Below the pieces are notes generated by a model that was not told the DNA's origin, made no database searches, and was given only the letters and a program-made list of their open reading frames with translations. This document shows positions 31,688-40,450 of a stretch of 40,603 nt of DNA, piece after piece. The position numbers were made by a program, and so were the translations under genes. Source of the stretch: Arenicella sp. (GTDB lineage: Bacteria; Pseudomonadota; Gammaproteobacteria; Arenicellales; Arenicellaceae). How positions within the stretch are numbered: position 1 is the first letter of the stretch; each line of letters begins with the position of its first letter. The stretch lies in contig JALZVW010000089.1 in the NCBI GenBank assembly GCA_023301745.1, forward strand, positions 1 to 40,603, written 5' to 3'.

Positions 31688-33889
31688 TTACAGCACGGTT
31701 CGTAGTGACCGAGTGGTACTCGCCAGTCGCTCAGTCACAATCTTTAGCATATAGCGATTAATCGCCGCGGCTAATTGAGGTTGTTCTGATTCCATACGCT
31801 TGAGGGCAATACCGCTTAAGCTATACAGGTCGCCGGGGCTATCTGCCCGCACGGTTGCTGTTCGTGGAATATTAAGAAAGAAACCAATTTCTCCATATAT
31901 CGCTCCGCGGCCGGCACCGTCGATTCGGCGTTCTACGCCATCGGAATCTAGAATATAGGCGCTTGCTGTGCAGCTCTCGAGTAAGTAAACCTCGTTTGAG
32001 TTTTCGCCTAAATTTGTGAGTAACTCGCCCTTTTTAACAGCACGCTTGATTAGATAGGTCTCTAACAGGGCGCTCTGAGTGTCGGTTAAATCACCGCTTA
32101 TAAGCTCAAGAACCCCTTTTAATGGCCCTGATATTAGTCGTTGTTCTTCGAGAATTCGGTTTTCGCACCACTCCAAGCCTTGATCGATATCTAAGAACTC
32201 TTGTAGCAGTTTGTTGGTCTTTAGATCAAACCCGCCACGAATAAGTTTGTCGAGTAATTGATCTTTAAGGCTGGTTAATATGAGATAGGTATTACGCTCT
32301 TTAAGGCGTTGAGCCAGTCGTTCAAAGTTGAGTGTGGCCGACGAGTCTACGCCTAAGACTTGAGAGAAATCCAGCACTATATATTGCAACTCTTGACTAG
32401 TCGGCTTATTGAACTCCGCCATGACATCTTTATACACAGAGCCCGCGGTGCCAAAGAACAGAAAGCCTTGGAGTTTAAATATACGAATTTTTTCGCCATG
32501 TATTCGAAGGTATGAAACTTGTTCGGTGCGGCGTACCAGGTTGCTTCTGAGGTCTGCGCCTGAAGCGAGGTATTTCACGACTTTAATTTGGCTGTAGTTT
32601 ATCGTGAACAAAATAATGGCGGCGATTATTCCAAATAGAACACTTTCTAAGAATCCTGAGAGTACAGATACGATCAAAATGATTGGAATAACACTGTACT
32701 CGAGCGCGCCAAATTTGCCATAGGCTTTGATAAGCCACTCGTGCAGAAACCCAAGTGCGATATAAAACAGTAACGCGGCCAACACCATCTTTGGGATATA
32801 CGCGATTAGGTCTAAGCCAAGGTAGAATACCGCTAAGGCGACAAGCGCACAGATTAAACCAATCAACTTACTTGCTGAGGGATGTAATTCTCGCGACAAG
32901 GTTGATGTGCTGACCGACGGTAGGGCAAAAAGACCGCCCGCCACAGCGCTCAGCATGTTGGCGACGCCGCTAACCTTTAACTCTTTGTTAGGGTCGAGCT
33001 CTTGCCGAGTACTGAGCGCCACCGCACTTATGCACAGGGTAAATGACAGTAAGGCAATCAGGCTAATGGTAGCAATGCTGGCTATGTGATCGAATAGCGT
33101 TAACACTTCAACGTTGGGCCAATCGATGCCGGTTAGTGGGGTGAATAATCCCTCGGGTTGGTTCACCAATGGCCCAATTAAAAAGCCTCTAGAATACAGG
33201 TCGCTAACGCTATTGCCAAAAGAAAACGCGACCAAATAAAATAGTAATGTCGAGCCGACCACGGTGCAGGCGAGCAGTAAGGCGGTACTGAATCTAGTTG
33301 ACATCCAGCGCACACCAGCGCCAATCAGCAGGGCAGGCAGCCATCGTAATAGCGTTTCCGTATCTCTAAAGATCGTGATAACGCTGTCTAAGTTGTCCAA
33401 CTCGTATGGCAGAAGCGAATTTAATGTTCCAACAAGAAGCAGCCAACCTACGGCCGCAAAGTAACCCCCAACCGCTGAGTATGGCAAGAACTGTAATAGG
33501 TTTCCTAGCTTGAAAGAACCAACGACAGTGAGGGTTAAACCGGCGATAAACGTTGAGATAAGTATCGCCGCCAAGACATTAGTAAATAGCTGTTCAGGAC
33601 TCAGGTTAACCGGGAGCGAGGCAATTAAAAAGCCGATAAATAGCACCATGACGGGTGCGGTATCGTCGTCGACTTGTACCACGAAATAGCTTGAATCGCT
33701 TAAAAACGTTTGCAGCAAACCAACGATCACAATGCTGGTTATTGCCAGCGCGATGCCATGGCCTAAATAAGGGGCAAGTTCGCCTGAAAATATAAGTGAT
33801 GCGTAACTGATACTCACGATCACGGCAATTAACCCAGTGAACAGGCCGGTGCTGATTGTATTTAGGGTTGATGTTTGGCCTGATTTCAT
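31688..33889 (-). CDS. SulP family permease with STAS and C-terminal cyclic-nucleotide-binding-like domain
   Basis: 733 aa; about 10 TM segments; STAS (YIVLDFSQVLGVDSSATLNFERL); cNMP-like fold (KKGELLTNLGENSNEVYLLESC...GAIYGEIGFFLNIPRTATVRAD). Confidence 0.9.
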   Translation of the reverse strand: MKSGQTSTLNTISTGLFTGLIAVIVSISYASLIFSGELAPYLGHGIALAITSIVIVGLLQTFLSDSSYFVVQVDDDTAPVMVLFIGFLIASLPVNLSPEQLFTNVLAAILISTFIAGLTLTVVGSFKLGNLLQFLPYSAVGGYFAAVGWLLLVGTLNSLLPYELDNLDSVITIFRDTETLLRWLPALLIGAGVRWMSTRFSTALLLACTVVGSTLLFYLVAFSFGNSVSDLYSRGFLIGPLVNQPEGLFTPLTGIDWPNVEVLTLFDHIASIATISLIALLSFTLCISAVALSTRQELDPNKELKVSGVANMLSAVAGGLFALPSVSTSTLSRELHPSASKLIGLICALVALAVFYLGLDLIAYIPKMVLAALLFYIALGFLHEWLIKAYGKFGALEYSVIPIILIVSVLSGFLESVLFGIIAAIILFTINYSQIKVVKYLASGADLRSNLVRRTEQVSYLRIHGEKIRIFKLQGFLFFGTAGSVYKDVMAEFNKPTSQELQYIVLDFSQVLGVDSSATLNFERLAQRLKERNTYLILTSLKDQLLDKLIRGGFDLKTNKLLQEFLDIDQGLEWCENRILEEQRLISGPLKGVLELISGDLTDTQSALLETYLIKRAVKKGELLTNLGENSNEVYLLESCTASAYILDSDGVERRIDGAGRGAIYGEIGFFLNIPRTATVRADSPGDLYSLSGIALKRMESEQPQLAAAINRYMLKIVTERLASTTRSLRTVL

Positions 33890-33911
33890 TGGACTACTTT
33901 CATTGGGCTAC
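33884..33911. repeat. 14-bp tandem duplication over the SulP start codon
   Basis: tttcattggactac / tttcattgggctac (13/14 identical). Confidence 0.9.
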
Positions 33912-34109
33912 TTTAGTGCTGGATCGATTGTGTTTTTCTGCTTAAGCACCGTTGGCTTTCTTGCAAATGCCACTGGCTAACCGCCGTTCGGTGATGTTAC
34001 CAAACTCATTGGGCCGCATGTTGGTATTAATGCTTTTATAGGCTTATGAATCGATTTTAGGCTGGATGCTGGTTTGATTTATAAAGTAGCACGAGGTTCA
34101 GCAATGGAT

Positions 34110-34157
34110 TTTTTCTTGGCCTAATAGAAACCTAATAGAAACATAAGCCAAGAAAAA
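34110..34157. repeat. 11-bp inverted repeat enclosing an 11-bp tandem duplication
   Basis: TTTTTCTTGGC (34110-34120), ctaatagaaac x2 (34121-34142), GCCAAGAAAAA (34147-34157). Confidence 0.9.
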
Positions 34158-34169
34158 TAAGCCAGTAAC

Positions 34170-34835
34170 TTAAGTGTAAAACTCTACCGATTTACTCAAG
34201 TCTTCACGGCCTACATCAAATGAGTTAATCACCGCGCCTTGATCGGCATAGCCAAACGATAAGCCAAACATGATGGCGTGGTTGTCTGGAATGTTAGCCA
34301 TTTCATGCACTGAATCGGTATACATCGCCAGTGCGCCCTGAGGGCAACTAGCAAGACCATTTTCAGTTAACAACAACATGATAGATTGCAGGTAAATGCC
34401 CATGTCAACCGCGTTTATTTCGCTCATTGTTTTTGGCATCGAAAAGAAAGCCGCATGTGGTGCGCCAAAGAACTGCCAATTCTTAAGCATCAGCTCTTGG
34501 CGCTCTTGTTTATCTTCCTTTTTGATGTCCATCGCGCCGTATAGAGAAACAGCACAGGCCACTTGGCGCGTTCGGTACTCTTCTTTTAAACCCTGATCGC
34601 CAGGAACAAAGTGAGGGTTTGGCGCTTTACCCCCCATAATATCAGCGACCATGGCCTTTTCTATGTTATCTCGAGCTTCGCCTGAGAGTACAACAACATG
34701 CCACGGCTGAGTATTGCAGTTAGACGGAGAGTCTTGAGCTTGTAGAAAAATTTTTTCAATTAGTTCGGGTGCTACCGGTGTATCTTGGTAAGCGCGAACA
34801 GAGCGGCGTTGTTTGATTGCATCACTGACATTCAT
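34170..34835 (-). CDS. Nitroreductase family protein
   Basis: MNVSDAIKQRRSVRAYQDTPV...SPSNCNTQPWHVVVLSG; FMN-binding nitroreductase fold. Confidence 0.93.
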   Translation of the reverse strand: MNVSDAIKQRRSVRAYQDTPVAPELIEKIFLQAQDSPSNCNTQPWHVVVLSGEARDNIEKAMVADIMGGKAPNPHFVPGDQGLKEEYRTRQVACAVSLYGAMDIKKEDKQERQELMLKNWQFFGAPHAAFFSMPKTMSEINAVDMGIYLQSIMLLLTENGLASCPQGALAMYTDSVHEMANIPDNHAIMFGLSFGYADQGAVINSFDVGREDLSKSVEFYT

Positions 34836-34870
34836 GAATAGGGCTCCTCATAATGATTATTATATTTTTA

Positions 34871-34954
34871 GACCTCAGTAGAACTCTAATGCAAAAGGGA
34901 AATGAGAAACTATTCGTCATTTTATCGTGTGCTAGCGTTCTACTGAGACCTCAG
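34871..34954. promoter_or_regulatory. Candidate operator region upstream of nitroreductase
   Basis: CTCAGTAGAAC (34874-34884) inverted to GTTCTACTGAG (34937-34947); GACCTCAG at 34871-34878 and 34947-34954; local palindrome CTGAG-AC-CTCAG. Confidence 0.5.
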
Positions 34955-35313
34955 TTTAAAAGGTTGTGAGCTATTTTAACCATGTTCTGTGTACAGGCAA
35001 TGACAAAAACGAGTTTTGAAATAGACATTTAGGATAGTGGTTATTTTAATCGAGATTAAAACCAAACTCCGATAATGCGTTTATCGCACGAATAGCCGTA
35101 CTCGCATCGCAGTTGCAATAGTTGGCTTCAGCTCGTTAAAGGCCCTAAAGCCCGCCAGAGTAGCTTATCAACGTCACACAAAAGCGTGCTTAAGTTTGGC
35201 ATAATAGCGTTTTTATTGAATGTTACATCGCGCCGAGGCACTAAAATTTTTTCGCCAGCGCGCATTGATCGACACACGACTCGCCCCCGACAATTTCTTA
35301 TCCCCAAACAAAC

Positions 35314-36219
35314 ATGTCACTGAGCTACAATTTTTCATTAGAACCAACGGAACTTATTCAATCAGCGCTCAATTGGCTCAATGAAGGGTATCGCGTGGCG
35401 ATGATTACCTTAGTTAATATCGAGGGTAATGCGCCTTACCCGGTAGGCTCACAAATGCTGGTTAATGACCAAGGCGCGTACTTAGGTCAAATTACCGGCG
35501 GTTGCGCCGAAGTCGCGATAGCTGACCAAGCCGTGTTAGCGATTAACGATAAGCAGAATTTAACTCTGCGTTATGGTCTTGACTCTCCGTTTTTTGATAT
35601 TCAGTTACCTTGCGGTTCGGGCATTGATGTTTATTTTGACTGTGACATCACAAAGCAACGGATATCGCAAATTGCCGCGCAACTTGATGCGCGAACTGTC
35701 TACCCCCAAGCTTTGCAAACACGGTTAGGGGTGTTCACCAAAATATACGCTCCAAGCCCTCGGCTAATGTTAGTTGGTCAAGGCCCAATTCTCGTATTGC
35801 TAGCCGAGCTTGCAATGAAAGCTGGGTTTGATGTGGCCTGTGTTGCGCAAAATGAACACACAGAGAACTTACTGCATCGAGCAAACCTTGAGGCGGTAAG
35901 CCTAGATAGAGTCGGTGATGCTTTTGTGCTCGAGCTTGACTCATTTAGCGCGATGGTTAGCTTGTTTCACGAGCATCACCTTGAACGGCCTCTGCTTGCT
36001 AAGGCGTTAAAAACGCAGGCCTTTTTTGTTGGAGCATTGGGCAGTAAGCGCACTCAGCAAGCTCGCCTTGATGGCTTGAAAGAAATGGCGGTAGATGAAC
36101 TATTGTTGGCGCGAGTGCGCGGGCCTGTGGGCTTGAATATAGGTGCGAATACCCCGGCACAAATCGCCGTATCGATTCTTGCTGAGCTTATTCAACAGCT
36201 AAACCAAGCCGATAAGTGA
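35314..36219 (+). CDS. XdhC/CoxI family protein
   Basis: GNAPYPVGSQMLVNDQGAYLGQITGGCAEVAI; C-terminal FVGALGSKRTQQARLDGL...RVRGPVGLNIGANTPAQIAVSILAELI. Confidence 0.93.
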   Translation: MSLSYNFSLEPTELIQSALNWLNEGYRVAMITLVNIEGNAPYPVGSQMLVNDQGAYLGQITGGCAEVAIADQAVLAINDKQNLTLRYGLDSPFFDIQLPCGSGIDVYFDCDITKQRISQIAAQLDARTVYPQALQTRLGVFTKIYAPSPRLMLVGQGPILVLLAELAMKAGFDVACVAQNEHTENLLHRANLEAVSLDRVGDAFVLELDSFSAMVSLFHEHHLERPLLAKALKTQAFFVGALGSKRTQQARLDGLKEMAVDELLLARVRGPVGLNIGANTPAQIAVSILAELIQQLNQADK

Positions 36220-36809
36220 TTGAGTCTAACGACATTGCCTGCTTGATTTTTGCCGCGGGTGCCAGCTCTCGATTTGGTGGCCCGAAAATGCGGCATAAAC
36301 TTGACGACGGCAATCGTATTTTGGCAAAGACCATGGGTGTTTACGCGCAAGTTTTCGAGCAAGTGAATGTGGTTGTTCGAGCCGGTGATCATGCGCTAAT
36401 CAGCCTTGTTGAAGAGCTGGGCGGAGTGTGCATTTTAAACTCACGCTTTGAAGATGGCTTGAGTCAAAGCATTATTGCTGGCGTTAAGAATTGTGGGCCA
36501 GCAAGGGCATGGCTGTTGGCCTTAGGCGACATGCCTTATGTATCGGCCAAGACAGTAGAGGGCCTGGTCGAACAGGCTACAAGTGAGAGCATAGTGGTGC
36601 CACGAACAAGCGCCGGTAATGGCAACCCGATTATTTTTGGAACCAAGTTTAGCCCTGAGTTGTTGGCGCTAACCGGAGATCTGGGCGCAAAACCTGTCGT
36701 TATGCGCCACCCCGATTGCGTGCAGTTCTATGACTGTAAAGATACTGGAGTTCATCACGATATAGATCAACTTAGCGACATTCTGCCAGTTGAGATGAAG
36801 CCGGTTTAG
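36216..36809 (+). CDS. MocA-like molybdenum cofactor nucleotidyltransferase family protein
   Basis: GTG start overlapping xdhC stop; LIFAAGASSRFGGPKMRHKL, LALGDMPYVSAKTV. Confidence 0.88.
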   Translation: MIESNDIACLIFAAGASSRFGGPKMRHKLDDGNRILAKTMGVYAQVFEQVNVVVRAGDHALISLVEELGGVCILNSRFEDGLSQSIIAGVKNCGPARAWLLALGDMPYVSAKTVEGLVEQATSESIVVPRTSAGNGNPIIFGTKFSPELLALTGDLGAKPVVMRHPDCVQFYDCKDTGVHHDIDQLSDILPVEMKPV

Positions 36810-37288
36810 CTTGCCGCGAAATCTAGCAGCGCTTTATCACTAAGCCGGTAGACCGTCCAACCGTCTTTGGCTTGTGCGCCCATCGCTTCATAAAACTTAA
36901 TCGACGGTTCATTCCAATCTAAAACGCTCCATTCGACGCGGCCCAAGTTCTTTTTAACGGCAATTTTAGATAGCTCCTTTAGCAGCGCTTTGCCGGCTCC
37001 CAAGCCTCGAGACTCAGGTGACACATAGAGGTCTTCTAGGTAAATGCCGTGTTGCCCAAGCCACGTTGAGAAACTGAAGAAATAGAGCGCGAAGCCAACC
37101 GACTTGCCACCAGATTCGGCAATTAAACAATGCGCTTGAGGGTTGTCGCAAAAGAGCGCATTTTTAAAATTTTCAGGTGTTGCGATCACCGCGTCTTCTT
37201 CTTTTTCGTAGATCGCAAGGTCGATCACAAATTGCATGATCTGGTCAACATCGTTGAGGCTTGCGGGTCTGATTGTGATTGTATTCAT
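36806..37288 (-). CDS. GNAT family N-acetyltransferase
   Basis: IYLEDLYVSPESRGLGAGKALLKELSKIA; FYEAMGAQ. Confidence 0.92.
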   Translation of the reverse strand: MNTITIRPASLNDVDQIMQFVIDLAIYEKEEDAVIATPENFKNALFCDNPQAHCLIAESGGKSVGFALYFFSFSTWLGQHGIYLEDLYVSPESRGLGAGKALLKELSKIAVKKNLGRVEWSVLDWNEPSIKFYEAMGAQAKDGWTVYRLSDKALLDFAAS

Positions 37289-37300
37289 GTTGATAGTGTA

Positions 37301-38185
37301 TCAGCTGGCTCTATGTTTAGAATAGATAGGCATGCGTTTACTTAATGCAACTAACGCCACGACGATTATCGCAAAGAGATAGCTTTGTCGCTCGATTGCT
37401 TCGGATAAAGCCCATGACGAAGCGAGCAGGGTAACAAATGGTTGCAGTAACTGCACTTGACTGACACGTGTGACTCCGCCAATCGCCATGGCTTTGTACC
37501 AAATGAAAAAGCCAAATAACTGACTTGCCAAGGTTAGGTATAAAAAGCCGACGATGTTGATGGGCGCTATATCACCTAGTTCGCTCGGTGCGTAGTAAAG
37601 AGCCGGGCCGATAATAAGCGGAAAGCTAATGACTAATGCCCAGCAAATCACCTGCCAACCGCCGAGCTCTTTAGACAATTTACCACCAACGGCGTAACCA
37701 AAACCGGCACTGATAATCGCGCCCACTAGGGCAAGATCTCCGATTAAAAAGTGGCCACCACCTTGTAGTAATGAATAACTCACAACAACGCCACTTCCCA
37801 GCGCGCCCATAATCCAAAACCCTAATGATGGGCGTTCGTCACTGACAAGTCGGCTAGCCGCCGCCGTTGCTAGCGGTAGAATACCCAGAACCACACCGCC
37901 GTGCGATGCGGGCAGGCTTTGCATCGCCCATGCGGATAAAACCGGGAAGCCTATGACCACGCCAAGCGCCACTACGGCGAGACCCTTGAGCTGTTTTAGT
38001 GACGGTGTAGGCGATTTAGATACAAGTAAAATTAGCGCGGCGATAACCGTTGCTAGCGCCGCGCGGCCAAGGCCTATGAATATCGGGTCAAAGTGTGGAG
38101 AGATAAACCGAGTTACAGGTAACGTGAGGCCGAACATCGAGACCGCGATCAAACCCAGGAGTAAGCCTTTGGCCTCGGCATTCAT
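37301..38185 (-). CDS. EamA/DMT family transporter
   Basis: 294 aa hydrophobic, EamA repeats. Confidence 0.88.
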   Translation of the reverse strand: MNAEAKGLLLGLIAVSMFGLTLPVTRFISPHFDPIFIGLGRAALATVIAALILLVSKSPTPSLKQLKGLAVVALGVVIGFPVLSAWAMQSLPASHGGVVLGILPLATAAASRLVSDERPSLGFWIMGALGSGVVVSYSLLQGGGHFLIGDLALVGAIISAGFGYAVGGKLSKELGGWQVICWALVISFPLIIGPALYYAPSELGDIAPINIVGFLYLTLASQLFGFFIWYKAMAIGGVTRVSQVQLLQPFVTLLASSWALSEAIERQSYLFAIIVVALVALSKRMPIYSKHRAS

Positions 38186-38652
38186 GGGCTTGAAATAGAG
38201 GCGAATTTTGCGTTGCTTAGCATGGCTAAATCGCTCGCGGCTAATTCGATGTCTAAGCCACGTTTGCCTGCACTAACAAAGATTGTCTCAAAGTTGTTTG
38301 CGCTATGATCGATGATTGTGGTTAAACGTTTGCGTTGGCCTATCGGGCTGACCCCGCCGAGAACGTAACCAGTTGTGCGCTGTACTTTATGCTTGTCAGC
38401 CATTAGTGCTTTTTTAGCCCCAGCCGCTGAGGCGATGGTCTTGAGGTTTAAGGTGCCGCTAACCGGCACAATGCCGACCACTAATTCGCCGGTATTGAGT
38501 TCGACCACCAGTGTTTTGAAAACTTGGGCAGGGTTCAATTTAAGAATAGCCGCCGCCTCATCGCCATAGGATTCGACATTGGGGTCGTGTTGATACTGGT
38601 GAACCGTAAAAGCCACTTGTTGCTTAGTCGCTAGGTCTATGGCCGGAGTCAC
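38182..38652 (-). CDS. ybaK: YbaK-type Cys-tRNA(Pro)/aminoacyl-tRNA deacylase
   Basis: 156 aa; VFKTLVVELNTGELVVGIVPVSGTLNLKTIASAAGAKKALMADKHKVQRTTGYVLGGVSPIGQRK. Confidence 0.9.
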   Translation of the reverse strand: MTPAIDLATKQQVAFTVHQYQHDPNVESYGDEAAAILKLNPAQVFKTLVVELNTGELVVGIVPVSGTLNLKTIASAAGAKKALMADKHKVQRTTGYVLGGVSPIGQRKRLTTIIDHSANNFETIFVSAGKRGLDIELAASDLAMLSNAKFASISSP

Positions 38653-38658
38653 GGCTTA

Positions 38659-38726
38659 ATAAGGTTCGCTTTGACGCGTATTGCTGAGGCTCATAAGGAT
38701 CGCTTTGACGCGTATTGCTGAGGCTC
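38659..38726. repeat. 34-bp tandem duplication (1 mismatch)
   Basis: ataagg[t/a]tcgctttgacgcgtattgctgaggctc x2 at 38659-38692 and 38693-38726. Confidence 0.97.
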
Positions 38727-38728
38727 TT

Positions 38729-40270
38729 CTATTTAGCAAGCGAGTTGATTGCCTTCAAAGTGGCATACATCGCCGCGACGACTTGATTGGAGTCAACACC
38801 ACGAGTGGTCATTTTTCGGTTGTTTTCAAGCTCCCAGGTAATGCTAGCTTCGGTCAAGGCGTTGGTTTTACCACCTTTGGGAATATGCACTTGGTAGTCG
38901 AGAAGCTTCGGCCGGTTCAAGCCTGCGTGCGGCGTTAATATTTTATCTAACGCGTCTGCGAATGCGTCATACGCACCGTTACCTTGGCCTGACTGAGTAT
39001 GGTTTGTGCCATCAATGCTGATCGTCAGCTCTGTTTCAGATTCGCCATTTAATTGACTCGAGGTTTTACAATCGACCAATATGACTCGTTGAGAGTCTTT
39101 GCTTTCGAGTACGTCAGCGATGATGAAGGGTAGGTCTTCAGAGGTCACCGTTTGCTTTGCGTCGCCGAGCTCGATGACTTTCTGGAGGATTTTTTTCTGA
39201 TCATCGCTACTTAATTTAATGCCGAGCTCATCTAAATTGTTTTCTAGTGAGGCTTTGCCCGCCAGTTTACCTAGGGCGTAAGTGCGTTTACGAGCAAAAC
39301 GTTCGGGGGACAGTTTGGTAACGTATAAATCCCCTTTTTTATCGCCATCGGCATGAATGCCGGCGGTTTGAGTGAATACATCTTTACCAAGAATTGGCGC
39401 ATTGCCTGACACAAACTTGCCAGAGAAACTTTCGACCATTTTGCTAACGTCAACAATGTGTTGTTCGTCGATGTTTAAATCTAAGCCCATCTTGTCGCGC
39501 AGTACCACCGACACCTCAGCGAGCGACGCATTGCCAGCTCGCTCGCCTAAACAGTTCACAGTGCAGTGAATCGCACTGATGCCTGCCTCGACCGCCGCCA
39601 TCACGTTGGCGGTTGCCAAGCCGTAATCATTATGAGGGTGAAAATCAAAGTTGAGCTGGGGGAAGCGCGTCACCATATCACCAATCGCCTCGCTCACTTC
39701 ACTGGGTGACATAACGCCAAGCGTGTCGGGCAACATGAAGTGACCAATACCGCACTCTTTGAGTGAGTCGACTAGGTGATAGACATAGTCAGGTGAGTCA
39801 GCGTAGCCGTTAGACCAATCTTCTAAGTAAATATTGACCGCAACGCCTTGTGAATGAGCGTATTCAATGGTTTGCTTAATGCGCTCTATATGCTGTTCAG
39901 GCTGTTGACGAAGTTGCGTTAGACAATGCTTTTTACTGCCTTTTGCGAGTAGGTTAATCACCTTACCACCAGCCGAGGTAATCCAATCAACACTGCGATT
40001 AACATCCACTAAGCCGAGCACTTCGACTTTATCTAAATGACCATTGCTGGCCGCCCAGCTATTAATTTTTTTGACCGCCTCTTGTTCACCTTGAGACACG
40101 CCCGCCGAGGCAACCTCAATGCGATCAACATTTAGACGCCCAAGCAAGGCCTGAGCCAAACTAAGCTTTTCAGCTGGTGCAAAAGAAACCCCTTGAGTTT
40201 GCTCACCATCACGTAAAGTGGTGTCCATTAAGGTTATTTTTCGTTTGCTTGTGTGTTGGTCTTTGGGCAT
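38729..40270 (-). CDS. (R)-citramalate synthase / alpha-isopropylmalate synthase family, Leptospira-CimA-like
   Basis: Start placed at ATG 40268-40270 (MPKDQHTSKRKITLMDTTLRDGEQTQGVSFAPAEKL); HMGL domain, GERAGNASLAE, C-terminal regulatory domain (LLDYQVHIPKGGKTNALTEASITW). Confidence 0.85.
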   Translation of the reverse strand: MPKDQHTSKRKITLMDTTLRDGEQTQGVSFAPAEKLSLAQALLGRLNVDRIEVASAGVSQGEQEAVKKINSWAASNGHLDKVEVLGLVDVNRSVDWITSAGGKVINLLAKGSKKHCLTQLRQQPEQHIERIKQTIEYAHSQGVAVNIYLEDWSNGYADSPDYVYHLVDSLKECGIGHFMLPDTLGVMSPSEVSEAIGDMVTRFPQLNFDFHPHNDYGLATANVMAAVEAGISAIHCTVNCLGERAGNASLAEVSVVLRDKMGLDLNIDEQHIVDVSKMVESFSGKFVSGNAPILGKDVFTQTAGIHADGDKKGDLYVTKLSPERFARKRTYALGKLAGKASLENNLDELGIKLSSDDQKKILQKVIELGDAKQTVTSEDLPFIIADVLESKDSQRVILVDCKTSSQLNGESETELTISIDGTNHTQSGQGNGAYDAFADALDKILTPHAGLNRPKLLDYQVHIPKGGKTNALTEASITWELENNRKMTTRGVDSNQVVAAMYATLKAINSLAK

Positions 40271-40365
40271 TGATAATTCTCTTTTTATTAATCTACGACT
40301 ATATCGAGTTTTGGCGAATAAATAAAAGAATTTACAAGCCATATACTGAGTTAAATCAAGCACTA

Positions 40366-40394
40366 AAAAGGGCAACCTAAGTTGCCCTTTTATT
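40366..40394 (-). terminator. Rho-independent terminator between leuD and the citramalate/IPM synthase
   Basis: Minus strand AATAAAAGGGCAACTTAGGTTGCCCTTTTT. Confidence 0.7.
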
Positions 40395-40436
40395 AAGGAG
40401 TTGCCCTTTTATTAAGGAGTTGCCTTTCTATAAGAG
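40381..40436. repeat. 19-bp tandem repeat including one terminator arm
   Basis: gttgcccttttattaagga x2 (40381-40399, 40400-40418) plus a degenerate third copy (gttgcctttctataagag). Confidence 0.95.
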
Positions 40437-40450
40437 AACCCAATCAAACT

